A model generated the notes under the pieces. That model had not been told where the DNA came from, made no database searches, and saw only the letters and a list, made by a program, of their open reading frames with translations. Source: Thermohalobaculum sp963700775 (GTDB lineage: Bacteria; Pseudomonadota; Alphaproteobacteria; Rhodobacterales; Rhodobacteraceae). Taken from it: 64,000 nt of DNA. Each line of letters opens with the position of its first letter. The stretch's first letter is position 1. The stretch lies in NCBI GenBank assembly GCA_963700775.1, contig CAVOYU010000005.1:62001-126000 (forward strand), read 5' to 3'. Made by a program: the position numbers and the translations under genes. Shown here piece after piece: positions 16,016-25,446 of this stretch.

Positions 16016-18981
16016 TCTGCCTCCCCGTCGCCGCCATCCCACTCGCCGCGCCGGGCCAGGTGATCGTAGTCGCCGGCGGCGCCGGCCTTCAACGGCCGGC
16101 CATGGGAAAGGTAGGGGGTCTCGGCCCGCATATAGGCGGCCATCAGCTTCAGGAACCGCTGCCAGTGCGCCCCGACCGCCTCGGCGAGATCCTCGACCGC
16201 CTGCTCCTTGCCGCCCTTGCCCGAACCGGTCAGGCCCAGATAGGCGCCGATCCTGGCCTCGAGCGGGCCGAGGCCCTCGAACCCGCCCGCCATCAGGATC
16301 CGCGCCTGCAGGTGGAGCTGCTGGTTGAAGCCGAGGTCGATCTGCTTCTTCGATGGGGGCGCGCCGGTCTTGTAGTCGTAGATCGCCGCGCCGCCGGCCG
16401 TCAGCCGGTCGATCCGGTCGACCTTGGCCGAGAGGGTGAAGTCATGCCCCCCCGGCAGCTTCACCGGCAGGGCGCCCTTGACCTCCAGGCCCTCGGGCCG
16501 CCCGGCGGCGCGGCGGGCGGCCTCGCGTTCGAGGAACCAGTCGGCGAAACGCGCGATCCGCGCCCGCCAGGTCCGGCGCATGTCCGGCCAGGGCACGTTC
16601 TCGGCCAGCACGGTGTCCGCGATCTCCAGCATGGTCTCCCGCGCCGCATCCGGCGAGGGCAGGCCATTGCCGGTCGCCTGGGTGAACCGCTGCATCACCT
16701 CGTGGACCACGACGCCGCGGTCCAGGTAGTTCGCCGGCCGCCCGAGCGGGTCGAGCGGTTCCAGCCGCAGCACCTTCTTCGCATAGATCGCATAGGCGTC
16801 GCGGATCAGCGTCTCGACCTGGGTGACCGAAAGCCGCTGGGGCCGCGCCTCGACCGGGGGGCGGGGCGCCGGGCGCGGGGCGGGCTCGACGGCTTCCTCC
16901 GGCCGGTGGACGAATGGCAGAAGCGCCAGCAGCGCGTCGCCGCGCGCGCGGATCTCCCGCAGTGCCGCGCCGTCGCCGAGTCCGCCGAGCAGGTTCTCGA
17001 TCCGGGTCAGCCAGCGGGACGGAACCGTGGGCGTGCCCTCGATCCTCCGGGCGCGGCTGAGGATCACGGTCTCGCGCGCCGCGCCCTGCAGGAAGTCGTG
17101 GGCCGAGAGGCCGATCTGGCGGTCCGGACTGGGAAGGCCGAGCGCCTCGCGCATCGGCCGGCTGAGCCAGGGATCGGGGCCGGGCGGGGCCGGCCAGACG
17201 CCTTCGTTGAGACCGGCGAGGATCATCAGGTCGGCCGACTGGACCCGCGCCTCCTGGGTGCCCCAGATCATGACCCGGGGGTGCGGGCGCTCCGGGGCGG
17301 GCGGCAGGTTCTCCGAGGCGAGAAGGTTCGAGAGGAGCGCGAGATAGCCTTCCGCCGGTCCGTCGCCATGGGCATCGGCATTCCGCGCGAGGCGGGCGAG
17401 CAGTCTATGCATCGCTTCGCCGTCCCGCCCTTCCCAGACCGCCGGCGCCCCGTCCGCCTCGCGGGTCAGCGTCTCGGCGGCGGAGATGTGCGCCTCGGTC
17501 ACGGCGGCAAGAGAACCGCCGTCGCAAAGCGGCCTCGCGAGCGCTGCGAGCGCCGCCTCGATTCGTCCGAGCCAGTCTCGGGCCGCGTCACCGGCGTCCG
17601 GCCAGGCCGGCAGCCGTCCCGGCGGCAGGCCGGGTTCGGGCCGGGCGCGCAGCACCTCGATCTCGTAGCGCCGGGCGAAGGCGAGATGATCGCTCCGCGG
17701 CAAGCCTGGCCGCGTCAGCGGGTGCTGCAGCATGGCGGCCAGCCGCACCGGTTCGGCACCCTCGGCGGCGATCCCGGCGATCAGGCGCAGAAAAACCCCG
17801 GCCGGGCTCTGGGCCAATGGCCTGCCGAGGAAATCGTCCGGCAGTACATCGAAGCGACCAAGCTCGGCGGTGACCCGGCGGGCGAGGGCGGCGTCGGGGG
17901 TGACCAGCGCGATCCTCCGGCCCGGGACATCGAGCCCGCGCCGGATCGCCAGCGCCAGCGCCGCGGCCTCGTGGCGCGCGGTCGGAGCCTCGATCAGGGT
18001 CAGCCCGGCGGTCGCGGCCCCGGCCTCGGCCGCCAGGGCGGGGGCGGCGCGCTGCCAGGCATCGGTGAAAGGCGCCGGCCGGAGCGCCTGGGCCAGCAGC
18101 CGGTGGCGCGGGCCGGGAGCGGGTGCATCCGTCCAGGGACGGACGCCGGCGGGGGCGAGGCCGAGGCGGTCCAGCAGCCGCTTGAACGGTGCCATCGGGT
18201 GCTCGGGACCCATCGCCGCCCAGATCTCCGGCTCGACGCCGGCATCGAAGCCCGGCAGCACCACGGCGCCCTGGGGCAGGCGGGCGATCGCGGCCAGGAG
18301 TTCGGCGGTGGACGCGACCGAACCGGTGGAGCCGGCGGCGATGACCGGGTCCGCCGGGGGCGCACCGCCCCAGCCTGCCGCGAGCTGCTCGATCACCCGG
18401 CGCTGGCGGTCCTTCGGATCGAGGGCGCCCGCTTCCTCCTCCGCCCGGATCGCCGGCCAGGCGCGGCGGACGATGTCGATGAAGCCGAGCGTCTCCTGCC
18501 AGTGGGCGGCGGCGCGCTCTGGCAGCTCGCCGGCGACGAGGCCGTCGAGCGCCGCCGCGTCGACGCCTTCCTCCTGCAGTTCATCCAGCAGCCGGGTCAG
18601 CGCATCGGCGAGATCGGCGGCGGCGGTTGCCGGGGCCGATCCGGAGACGGCGAGGTATCGCTCGACCAGACGGATCAGCCGGAGCTGGCGGCGCAGCGGG
18701 TCGATGGCGGGGGGCAGATCCGGGCAGGAGAGCGGGTCCTCGCCGAGCTCCGACAACAGCGAGAGGCGCGGCAGCAGCGCCGCACCGCCGGCCGCGGCGA
18801 CCAGCGCGTCCTCGATGGCGCGCTGGCCACGGCGGGTGTTGACCATCACGGTGACCCGCGCCATCGCCTCGGGCGGCGCGGCGTGCATGCGGGCGCGGAG
18901 GCCATCGGCGAAGCCGGCGGCGAAATCGGCGCCCGGACGCAGGGCGTAGAGGCGGGGGGAGGGGTCGGCGAACAGGGTCAT
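16012..18981 (-). CDS. addB: Double-strand break repair protein AddB
   Basis: 989 residues, the partner of AddA. It opens MTLFADPSPRLYALRPG and has the inactivated helicase-like N-terminal half (VMVNTRRGQRAIEDAL) without a true Walker A. The C-terminal PD-(D/E)XK nuclease is visible as AAIYDYKTGAPPSK followed by QQLHLQA. The four cysteines of the iron-sulfur cluster known in Bacillus AddB are absent, as expected of the alphaproteobacterial type. The ATG at 18981 overlaps the preceding nucleotidyltransferase stop as ATGA. The open frame extends far upstream, but that part lies over murU and is non-coding. Confidence 0.93.
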   Translation of the reverse strand: MTLFADPSPRLYALRPGADFAAGFADGLRARMHAAPPEAMARVTVMVNTRRGQRAIEDALVAAAGGAALLPRLSLLSELGEDPLSCPDLPPAIDPLRRQLRLIRLVERYLAVSGSAPATAAADLADALTRLLDELQEEGVDAAALDGLVAGELPERAAAHWQETLGFIDIVRRAWPAIRAEEEAGALDPKDRQRRVIEQLAAGWGGAPPADPVIAAGSTGSVASTAELLAAIARLPQGAVVLPGFDAGVEPEIWAAMGPEHPMAPFKRLLDRLGLAPAGVRPWTDAPAPGPRHRLLAQALRPAPFTDAWQRAAPALAAEAGAATAGLTLIEAPTARHEAAALALAIRRGLDVPGRRIALVTPDAALARRVTAELGRFDVLPDDFLGRPLAQSPAGVFLRLIAGIAAEGAEPVRLAAMLQHPLTRPGLPRSDHLAFARRYEIEVLRARPEPGLPPGRLPAWPDAGDAARDWLGRIEAALAALARPLCDGGSLAAVTEAHISAAETLTREADGAPAVWEGRDGEAMHRLLARLARNADAHGDGPAEGYLALLSNLLASENLPPAPERPHPRVMIWGTQEARVQSADLMILAGLNEGVWPAPPGPDPWLSRPMREALGLPSPDRQIGLSAHDFLQGAARETVILSRARRIEGTPTVPSRWLTRIENLLGGLGDGAALREIRARGDALLALLPFVHRPEEAVEPAPRPAPRPPVEARPQRLSVTQVETLIRDAYAIYAKKVLRLEPLDPLGRPANYLDRGVVVHEVMQRFTQATGNGLPSPDAARETMLEIADTVLAENVPWPDMRRTWRARIARFADWFLEREAARRAAGRPEGLEVKGALPVKLPGGHDFTLSAKVDRIDRLTAGGAAIYDYKTGAPPSKKQIDLGFNQQLHLQARILMAGGFEGLGPLEARIGAYLGLTGSGKGGKEQAVEDLAEAVGAHWQRFLKLMAAYMRAETPYLSHGRPLKAGAAGDYDHLARRGEWDGGDGEAE

Positions 18982-19688
18982 GCTCCCGGCCCGGCCAGCG
19001 CCGCCTCGGCCTCGGCGAGCCCGGCGGGGGTGCCGACATCGACCCACTGGCCCGGATAGCTCACCGCCGCGACACGGCCCCAAAGGGGATTGAGCACGTC
19101 CCAGAGCGGGAAGCGGCCCGGCGCGACACCGGCGAACACTCGGGGATCGAGGATCGCGGCGCCGGAATAGACCATCGGTGCGGTTTGGCGGGTGCCGCGC
19201 CAGCCGGGCGAGGCGCCCTCGGCGGCAAGAAAGAAGTCGCCGGGCCGCGTGTAGCCGCGGGCACGGCTGCGCGGAACCAGCAGCAGCAGGGCATCCATCC
19301 GGCCCGGATCCCAGGCGGCGGCGAGAATCGGCAGCGGTTCGGGTCCGGCCCAGACCGCGTCGGAATTGACCAGGTAGAACGGTTCCGGCCCAAGCAGCGG
19401 CAGGGCCTGGACGATGCCGCCGCCGGTCTCGAGCACCAGCGGCTGCTCCTCCGAGAACAGGACCTCCGGGACCGCCCGCCCGGCGAGATGGGTGCGGATC
19501 CTGTCGCCGAGATAATGCAGGTTCACCACCGCCCGGCGCGCCCCGGCGGCGGCGACATGGTCGAGGGCATGGTCGATCAGCGCCCGGCCGGCGACCGGCA
19601 GGAGCGGTTTCGGGCAATCGTCGGTCAGCGGCCGCATCCGGGTGCCGAGCCCGGCTGCGAGGATCATCGCGGTATCCGGCCCGCTCAT
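18978..19688 (-). CDS. murU: Nucleotidyltransferase, MurU-like
   Basis: 236 residues of the sugar-phosphate nucleotidyltransferase family. The signature is MILAAGLGTRMRPLTDD followed by CPKPLLPVAGR near the N terminus. FYLVNSDAVW matches the metal and substrate loop. Paired with the AmgK-like kinase immediately upstream, it probably makes UDP-MurNAc from MurNAc-1-phosphate in the cell-wall recycling route that bypasses MurA-targeting fosfomycin. That role rests on the AmgK-MurU pairing described in Pseudomonas and is inference here. Start and stop both overlap neighbours by 4 bases. Confidence 0.85.
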   Translation of the reverse strand: MSGPDTAMILAAGLGTRMRPLTDDCPKPLLPVAGRALIDHALDHVAAAGARRAVVNLHYLGDRIRTHLAGRAVPEVLFSEEQPLVLETGGGIVQALPLLGPEPFYLVNSDAVWAGPEPLPILAAAWDPGRMDALLLLVPRSRARGYTRPGDFFLAAEGASPGWRGTRQTAPMVYSGAAILDPRVFAGVAPGRFPLWDVLNPLWGRVAAVSYPGQWVDVGTPAGLAEAEAALAGPGA

Positions 19689-20743
19689 TCCGCCGCTCTC
19701 GGCGCGGCCGCGACCCGCGCCAGCGTGGCCGGGTCGGGCGGCGGGACGTGGCGGCGGACCCAGGCCGCGAGCGGCGCCAGGGCAGGATGGGACAGATCGT
19801 TCGTCAGATGCCCCCAGACCCGGGGGATCATGGCCAGATAGCGGGGCTTCCGGTCACGGATCGCGAGGCGGGCGAAGATGCCGACGATCTTCAGGTTGCG
19901 TTGGGCGCCGAGCGCCGCATAGGCGGCCCGGAACGCATCGGCGCCGGTTCCGGGCCGGCGGGCCAGGTAGCGGGCGAGCATCGCTTCCCGGAGGTCAGGC
20001 GTGGTGTCGCGCCGGGCGTCCTCCAGCAGCGAGACCAGGTCATAGGCGGCGTGGCCGGCGAGCGCGTCCTGGTAGTCGAGCAGGCCGACGCGGGCGTGGC
20101 CGGCGCGCGCCGGGAGCCACAGCAGGTTGTCGGCGTGGTAGTCGCGCAGCACGACCACCTCGCGGGCCGGCTGCACCCCGGCGGTGGCCCCGGCAACCAG
20201 CGCGTCGAACTCGGCGCCGAGGTCCGACGCGGTCGGAGCGCCGGTGGCGGCCGGCATCCACCATTCGCGGACCAGCGCCGCCTCGCGGCCGAGCACCTCG
20301 GCGTCATAGGGCGGCAGCGGCATCCGGCAGTCCGGGGGTCCGAGCTCCGTCGGTGCCGGAACCGCGGCGAGGTCGGCGAGAAGGTCCACGGCGGCGGCGT
20401 AGAGCTCGGACTCCTGCGCCGCGTCGCCGGCGAGCAGACGGGAATAGAGATCGTCGCCCAGGTCCTCCAGCAGCAGGAAGCCCTGCGCGAGATCGGCGGC
20501 GGTCACTTCGGGCGCCGAGTGGCCCTGATCCCTCAGCCATCGGGTGATCGCCACGAAGGGGCGCACGTCCTCGCCTTTCTCCGGAGGCGCGTCCATCAGC
20601 ACCGCATCCGCGCGACCCGGCGCCGCCAGCCGCAGGTAGCGCCGGTTCGAGGCGTCGCCGGCCAGCGGGCGGGCGGCTTCCGGTGGCCAGCCTGCGGCGC
20701 ACAGGAAGGCTTCAAGCGCCGCCATTCGCGCCGCAGCCGTCAC
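19685..20743 (-). CDS. amgK: Aminoglycoside phosphotransferase-fold sugar kinase, AmgK-like
   Basis: 352 residues with the APH/choline kinase fold. The catalytic loop is VLRDYHADNLLWL and the metal-binding DFG equivalent is LLDYQDAL. LLLEDLGDDLYSRLL is the hinge region. In this setting, next to MurU and TsaE, it is most likely the anomeric kinase for N-acetylmuramate/N-acetylglucosamine. GTG at 20743 is chosen as start because it overlaps the tsaE TGA (GTGA), matching the overlap pattern of the whole cluster; an in-frame ATG 6 codons later is the alternative. Confidence 0.85.
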   Translation of the reverse strand: MTAAARMAALEAFLCAAGWPPEAARPLAGDASNRRYLRLAAPGRADAVLMDAPPEKGEDVRPFVAITRWLRDQGHSAPEVTAADLAQGFLLLEDLGDDLYSRLLAGDAAQESELYAAAVDLLADLAAVPAPTELGPPDCRMPLPPYDAEVLGREAALVREWWMPAATGAPTASDLGAEFDALVAGATAGVQPAREVVVLRDYHADNLLWLPARAGHARVGLLDYQDALAGHAAYDLVSLLEDARRDTTPDLREAMLARYLARRPGTGADAFRAAYAALGAQRNLKIVGIFARLAIRDRKPRYLAMIPRVWGHLTNDLSHPALAPLAAWVRRHVPPPDPATLARVAAAPRAAE

Positions 20744-21234
20744 CGCCACCCCTCCAGTAGCTCCAATACCCGGTCCCAACCCGGCCCCTGCGCTGTGATC
20801 TCCACCGACCGGCCGCCGCTCGCGGGTGCCGCGAGGGCAATCGCGAGGTGGCGGGCCGGCAACGCCCCACCCAGGCGCTCGGGCCACTCGATCAGCACCA
20901 GGGCCGACTCCATGGCCTCGGCGAGTCCGAGCTCCTCGATCTCCCCGGCGGCTCCGGCGAGACGGTAGAGATCCGCGTGCCAGATCTGCCCGGCCGGGGT
21001 TTCATAGACATTCACCAGCGTGTAGCTCGGCGAGGGGACCTCCGCCGCCGGGTCGTTCAGCAGCGTGGTGACGATCGCCCGCGCCAGTGCCGACTTGCCG
21101 GCGCCGAGCGGTCCGCTCAGCAGCACCGTGCAGCCGGGCGCCAGCAAGGGCGCCAGCGCCGCGCCGAAGCGTGCGGTGGCGCGCTCGTCCGGGAGGAAGA
21201 GCGTGCGCGCGCGGGGCTGGATCGAGGAGAGCAT
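20740..21234 (-). CDS. tsaE: tRNA threonylcarbamoyladenosine biosynthesis ATPase TsaE
   Basis: 164 residues. TsaE is the ATPase partner of TsaB/TsaD in forming t6A37 on ANN-reading tRNAs. The P-loop GPLGAGKS is at 41-48. SPSYTLVNVYET and WHADLYRL are family signatures, as is ALVLIEWPERLG. The ATG at 21234 gives normal family length; no strong ribosome site precedes it, and an in-frame ATG at 21303 is possible but adds atypical sequence. It heads the coupled tsaE-amgK-murU-addB-addA run, about 80 bases after the upstream histidine kinase stop. Confidence 0.94.
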   Translation of the reverse strand: MLSSIQPRARTLFLPDERATARFGAALAPLLAPGCTVLLSGPLGAGKSALARAIVTTLLNDPAAEVPSPSYTLVNVYETPAGQIWHADLYRLAGAAGEIEELGLAEAMESALVLIEWPERLGGALPARHLAIALAAPASGGRSVEITAQGPGWDRVLELLEGWR

Positions 21235-21312
21235 CTCGCGTTGCACTGCCGGGGTTTCTGCCTGTCGCTCCGGTTTAGCGCGAATGCCGGAGCATGTCAG
21301 CAAAGTGCGGCT

Positions 21313-23547
21313 TCAGGAGGCGAGTTTCCCGCCGGGCCCTTGGTCGCCGCCAGCGACTCCTTCCGGCTCCGCCAGCCCGCAATCTTCGGACGTGACGCCG
21401 TCCGCGCCGTCCCGGGGCCGATCGACGTCTGCCGCCTCCCAGATCTCCGCCTGCTCGGCGGCCCGGTTCGGCAGCCGCACCGCGATTTCGGGGCCGGCCG
21501 CACCGGCGACCGAGAATACGAAGCTGCCGCCCTCCTGTTCGGCAAGCCGGCGGAGGAAACCATGGGTTGGCGGATCGGCAGTCGGCGACAGCTGTGACGG
21601 CTGGCCGCCGTCGACCGGCCGGACGATGGCAAAGATCTCGACCAGGGCCGGGTCGAGGGGACGGGCGCCGAGCTCGACGCTGCCGCCGGCTGGACACCGG
21701 CCGATGGCGTCGGCGGCGAGGCCGAAGGCAATCTGGCGCAGGCGCCCCGGCTCGCTGGCCGGGTCGCACTCTGCGCCGGGAGTACCGATCCGGAGGTTGA
21801 TTCCGGCCTCGGCGGCGCGCCTCTCCAGCAGCTGGCCGGTGAGCATCAGCGTGTCGGCCAGCGCCGGGCCGCCATCCTCGTCATAGGCCCGGTCGATCTC
21901 CAGCGCGGCGAGGTCCGAGACCTCGTCGACGCTCGCGAGGAGCTGGCGAGCCGCCTCGATGATCCCCTCGGCATAGCCGCGCTGGCTGTCCGACAGCGCG
22001 CCGAAACTGCGGTCGGCGATCAGCTGGCTGAATCCGAATATGGTGTTGAGCGGCGTGCGCAGCCGGTGCGAGATCTGGTCAAGCACGGCGCTGCGCATCT
22101 CTTCGGCAGCTTCCAGCACCTCGTTGCGCTCGTGCAGGGCCCGGGCGAAACGCTCGCTGTCGGTGATGTCCGAGAAGGCGGCGAGGGTCGAGCCGTCCGG
22201 CAGCGGTGCGAAGCGGGCGCGCAGGATCCGCCCGCTGCCGAGCGTCAGCCGCGCGTCCCAGGGTTCGCGGGTCTCGTCGCTGGTGACGAAGGTCAGCATG
22301 CGCCGCCAGACGTCGGTCTCGACCGTCAGTCCGGCGACCAGCGGCATCAGCTCGCGCGCGTGCATGGCCGGGCGGATCGAGGCCGCGTCGGTTCCCCAGA
22401 TCTCGTGGAACGCGGCGTTGACGATCTGCAGCAGGCCATCATGGCCGAACACTGCGAGCCCCTCGTCCAGCCGGTTCAGCGTCGCCCGGCGCAGGTCGAT
22501 CGAATGGCGGAACTGCTGCTCGAGCCTGAGCCGTTCGGTGATGTCATCGAACACGAAGGCCAGCGATCCGTGCGGGTGAGGCCGGGCCAGGACGCGGATG
22601 TCGGAACCGTCGGAGAGGTGCCAGAGCTCCTCGTAATCCGCCGCCTCGGTGTCCTCGAACAGCCCGGTCAGCTTGCGACGCCAGCCGTGGAAATCGGCCG
22701 CCTCCGGAATCCGGCGGTTGGCGCGCAGGCGGTCGATGATCTCGCGCAGCGAGGGGCGCCGGGCGAGCCAGGCCGGGTCGGCCTGCCACATCTGCACCAG
22801 TGCCGGGTTGAACATCACCAGCGTCTGATTGCGGTCGAAGATCGCCAGCCCCACGGTGAGATGGGCGAAGGTCTCGGTCATGGTGCGCACGAAGCGCGAC
22901 AGGGTCTGCTCCGCCTCCAGCAGGGGGGCGGCGTCGACCGCAAAGCCGATGCTGCCGCCATCGGAAGCATCGGTCTCGGCGGCGTCGAGGACGATCCGTG
23001 CGCCTTGCGCGCCTCCGGGGATCTCCATCCGGAAGCGCCGTGGGACCGGATCGGCGGCCACCGCCGCAGGCGGCTCGGCATCGGGACCCGCAGCGGGTCT
23101 TTTCTCGGCAGCGGGTCTCGGCGTCAGACGCAAGGCCTGCGCCACGGCGGCACAGTCGACGGTGCCGTGCCGGGTGGCGATCCGGCCGCGGCACCAGACG
23201 ATGCGGCCGTCGGCGTCGCGGAGCCAGGTGATCATCGGCGCGCGGTCAAGGAGCACCTCAAGGTCGTGGCCGGCGGCACCGGTCGCCGGGCCGGCGGCGG
23301 ACTGCGGCTGAACCGCCGTCGTGTCCCCTGATCCCGGTTGGTCCGCCTGTCGCAGGAGGATGCGAAGCAGGCCGCCCGCGGGCTCGCCGATCACCGCATA
23401 GGAACAGCCGTCGGCGCCTGGCGCCAGGCGGTGGAACGGGGTGCCGCTGCGCCGGAGCTCGTCGAAGGCGGCGCGGACCCCGGAGCTGTCACTGTCCCCG
23501 AGCAGCTCGTTCGAGCAGGGTCTCGGCGTCCAGCTGGCGGATTCCAT
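21313..23547 (-). CDS. PAS-domain sensor histidine kinase homologue with degenerate ATPase domain
   Basis: 744 residues from the first ATG in frame. Several PAS-like regions are followed by a HisKA dimerisation helix with ISHRLRTPLNTIFGFSQL (phospho-acceptor H494). The region after it is divergent: the expected N-box Asn is missing (RLRQIAFGLAADAIGRCP) and no DxGxG G1 box or later glycine box is seen, so ATP binding is doubtful. The natural N terminus probably lies further upstream, where a membrane-anchored segment continues in other frames (see next entry). Its place beside regB and tsaE suggests a link to redox signalling or a conserved neighbourhood. It may act as a sensor scaffold or phosphatase, which is inference. 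Confidence 0.75.
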   Translation of the reverse strand: MESASWTPRPCSNELLGDSDSSGVRAAFDELRRSGTPFHRLAPGADGCSYAVIGEPAGGLLRILLRQADQPGSGDTTAVQPQSAAGPATGAAGHDLEVLLDRAPMITWLRDADGRIVWCRGRIATRHGTVDCAAVAQALRLTPRPAAEKRPAAGPDAEPPAAVAADPVPRRFRMEIPGGAQGARIVLDAAETDASDGGSIGFAVDAAPLLEAEQTLSRFVRTMTETFAHLTVGLAIFDRNQTLVMFNPALVQMWQADPAWLARRPSLREIIDRLRANRRIPEAADFHGWRRKLTGLFEDTEAADYEELWHLSDGSDIRVLARPHPHGSLAFVFDDITERLRLEQQFRHSIDLRRATLNRLDEGLAVFGHDGLLQIVNAAFHEIWGTDAASIRPAMHARELMPLVAGLTVETDVWRRMLTFVTSDETREPWDARLTLGSGRILRARFAPLPDGSTLAAFSDITDSERFARALHERNEVLEAAEEMRSAVLDQISHRLRTPLNTIFGFSQLIADRSFGALSDSQRGYAEGIIEAARQLLASVDEVSDLAALEIDRAYDEDGGPALADTLMLTGQLLERRAAEAGINLRIGTPGAECDPASEPGRLRQIAFGLAADAIGRCPAGGSVELGARPLDPALVEIFAIVRPVDGGQPSQLSPTADPPTHGFLRRLAEQEGGSFVFSVAGAAGPEIAVRLPNRAAEQAEIWEAADVDRPRDGADGVTSEDCGLAEPEGVAGGDQGPGGKLAS

Positions 23548-23765
23548 CCGGAGCCGCCGCCTCGATCATTGCGCGCGTCCGCGGGCAGGCATCGACAAGG
23601 CAGCCGTCACCGAGCACGAACACGCCATCGTCGGTCCGTGCGAGCCGACGCTCTGCCAGTCTCGGCCGCGGCGCGGAGTCGGGTGGCGTAGACGATCAGC
23701 GCGGCGCAGGCGAGCGCGAGCAGAAGGGCCAGCGCGGCCGTGAAATCTGTCCCTACGACCGTCAC
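23503..23765 (-). pseudogene. Out-of-frame N-terminal segment of the PAS histidine kinase
   Basis: Reading the minus strand from GTG 23765 gives a good membrane anchor (FTAALALLLALACAALIVYA). Near 23660-23666 the coding signal moves to a second frame giving TDDGVFVLGDGCLVDACP and then IRQLDAETLLE. Near 23495-23510 it moves again into the frame of the kinase (LLGDSDSSGVRAAFDELR). Each shift is consistent with one extra base. Joined, the product would be about 816 residues with one N-terminal transmembrane helix. Either sequencing errors or true inactivation could explain this. Confidence 0.6.
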
Positions 23766-23866
23766 CGTAGTTCCCGGAATCGTGTGGCAACACAGATGCC
23801 GACCGCGGTAGTGCCTGGCACGGTCTGCACCATACTCAACCCTCGGCGCAGATGGTTAATGAGACA

Positions 23867-25312
23867 CTAATCTTCATGCGCGAAACGGTCATTCCGGCCC
23901 AGCGCGCGGCGGGCGACCTCCTTGGGCGTGACCAGCGCGGAGGCCGGCCAGACTATCTCGATGATCGCGCCCGGCGGGTGCGCCAGCTCGCGCGGGGCCT
24001 CGGGCTCGCCGGTCCTGCGGTGCCGAGCATCGCCGCCATTGGCGAAGGACAGGCGGGCCCCGGTCCGCTCCAGCAGGGTGCGGGCGATGAAGAGCCCGAG
24101 ACCCATGCCCTCGTATTCGGAGTGCTCGCCCGCGTCGGCCGCGCGCGTCTCGCCGCGACGGCGGGTGCTGACATAGGGCTCGCCGAGCCGGGGAAGGATG
24201 TCGGGGCTGAAGCCGGGCCCGTCGTCGCCGACCGCGATGCGCAGTTCGCGCTCGCCGGTGTCGACATCGATCCAGACGGTGCTGTGGGCGAAATCGACCG
24301 CGTTCTGGATCACGTTTCGCAGGCCATGCACCAGCTCGGGGCTGCGTTGGACCATCGGCTGCGCGTCGCCGGAATCCCCGGACGGAACACCGTTGGTCCG
24401 GATCACCAGCTCCTTGCCTCGCTTGCGGTGCGGGGCCGCCGCCTCCTCGACGATGGCCGAGAGCGGAGCGGTCTTCACCTGCCGGTCGTCGCGGCCGCCG
24501 CGGGCGAGGTCGGCCATGATCGCGCCGCAGCGGTCGGCCTCGTTGCGGATCAGCGCCACGTCCTCGGCCAGTTCCGGCTGGTCGCGGAGGTCGCGGGCCA
24601 GCTCGCCTGCCACCAGCTTGATCGTGGCGAGCGGGGTGCCGAGCTCGTGCGCCGCCGCCGCGGCAATGCCGCCGATCGCCGCCAGCCGCTGCTCGCGCGC
24701 CAGCGCGATCTGGGTCGCCGACAGGGCCTGGCTCATGGCATAGCCCTCGACCGTCACCCGCCGGGTGTAAAGGGCGAGGAAGGTGACGGCGATGGCCAGC
24801 GCCGCCGTGACGCCGGAGCGGTAGAGTTCGGGCACCTCGAGCACGCTGCCGTCGGCGGCCACCAGCGGCCTGTAGAAAACCGACATCAGCGCCACCGCTC
24901 CCATGCCGGCGATACCGAGCCAGAGGGTCGACTGCAGCCTGAGCGCGGTCGCCGAGATGGTGACCGGGGCCAGGATCAGCACGGCGAAGGGATTGTTGAG
25001 CCCGCCGGTGATCATCAGCAGCGTCACCAGCTGGGCCAGGTCGAAGAACAGCGAGGCCAGGGTCCACTGCTCGCTCAGCCGCTTCTCTGCCGGATAGACC
25101 AGATGGGCGACGATGTTGACCGAGGCCGAGGCCGAGATCAGCAGCGCGCAGAGCGCCAGCGGAAGCTGGAATCCCATCGCCTGGCTGGCGATCAGCACCG
25201 TGGCGGTCTGGCCGGCGACCGCGATCCAGCGCAGCACCACCAGCGTCCGCAGGCGCACCCAGTCGCCGCGGGCCCGCAGGTTGAACAGGTAGCTGCGGCC
25301 GGAATCCTGCAT
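23867..25312 (-). CDS. regB: Redox sensor histidine kinase RegB/PrrB/ActS
   Basis: 481 residues. About six N-terminal membrane segments contain GGLNNPF at 103-109, the conserved ubiquinone-sensing motif of RegB. The H-box is AHELGTPLATIK (H222). C262 in EADRCGAIM corresponds to the redox-active cysteine of Rhodobacter RegB (Cys265). The ATPase domain is intact, with NVIQNAVDFA, GDDGPGF and GMGLGLFIAR. It phosphorylates RegA in response to quinone redox state and controls respiration, carbon and nitrogen fixation or photosynthesis genes in relatives. It is divergent from senC, the classic regB/senC-regA arrangement. Confidence 0.96.
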   Translation of the reverse strand: MQDSGRSYLFNLRARGDWVRLRTLVVLRWIAVAGQTATVLIASQAMGFQLPLALCALLISASASVNIVAHLVYPAEKRLSEQWTLASLFFDLAQLVTLLMITGGLNNPFAVLILAPVTISATALRLQSTLWLGIAGMGAVALMSVFYRPLVAADGSVLEVPELYRSGVTAALAIAVTFLALYTRRVTVEGYAMSQALSATQIALAREQRLAAIGGIAAAAAHELGTPLATIKLVAGELARDLRDQPELAEDVALIRNEADRCGAIMADLARGGRDDRQVKTAPLSAIVEEAAAPHRKRGKELVIRTNGVPSGDSGDAQPMVQRSPELVHGLRNVIQNAVDFAHSTVWIDVDTGERELRIAVGDDGPGFSPDILPRLGEPYVSTRRRGETRAADAGEHSEYEGMGLGLFIARTLLERTGARLSFANGGDARHRRTGEPEAPRELAHPPGAIIEIVWPASALVTPKEVARRALGRNDRFAHED

Positions 25313-25446
25313 GGCGGCGAATATCGCCGGAGGCGGGGCCGAAGAAAAGCGCCCATGCTACATGACGTCGCGACATGTGCCGGGGACCTTGCCGGCTTTG
25401 CCCATCGCGCTTTGATGAGGTATGCAGCCAGCAGCAGTCGGAGCGG

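Noticed and set aside
23766..23837. 23-codon frame ATG 23837 to TGA, a possible leader peptide before the kinase
   Set aside because: No ribosome site, no regulatory codons or attenuator structure, and it lies next to a frame-broken region.
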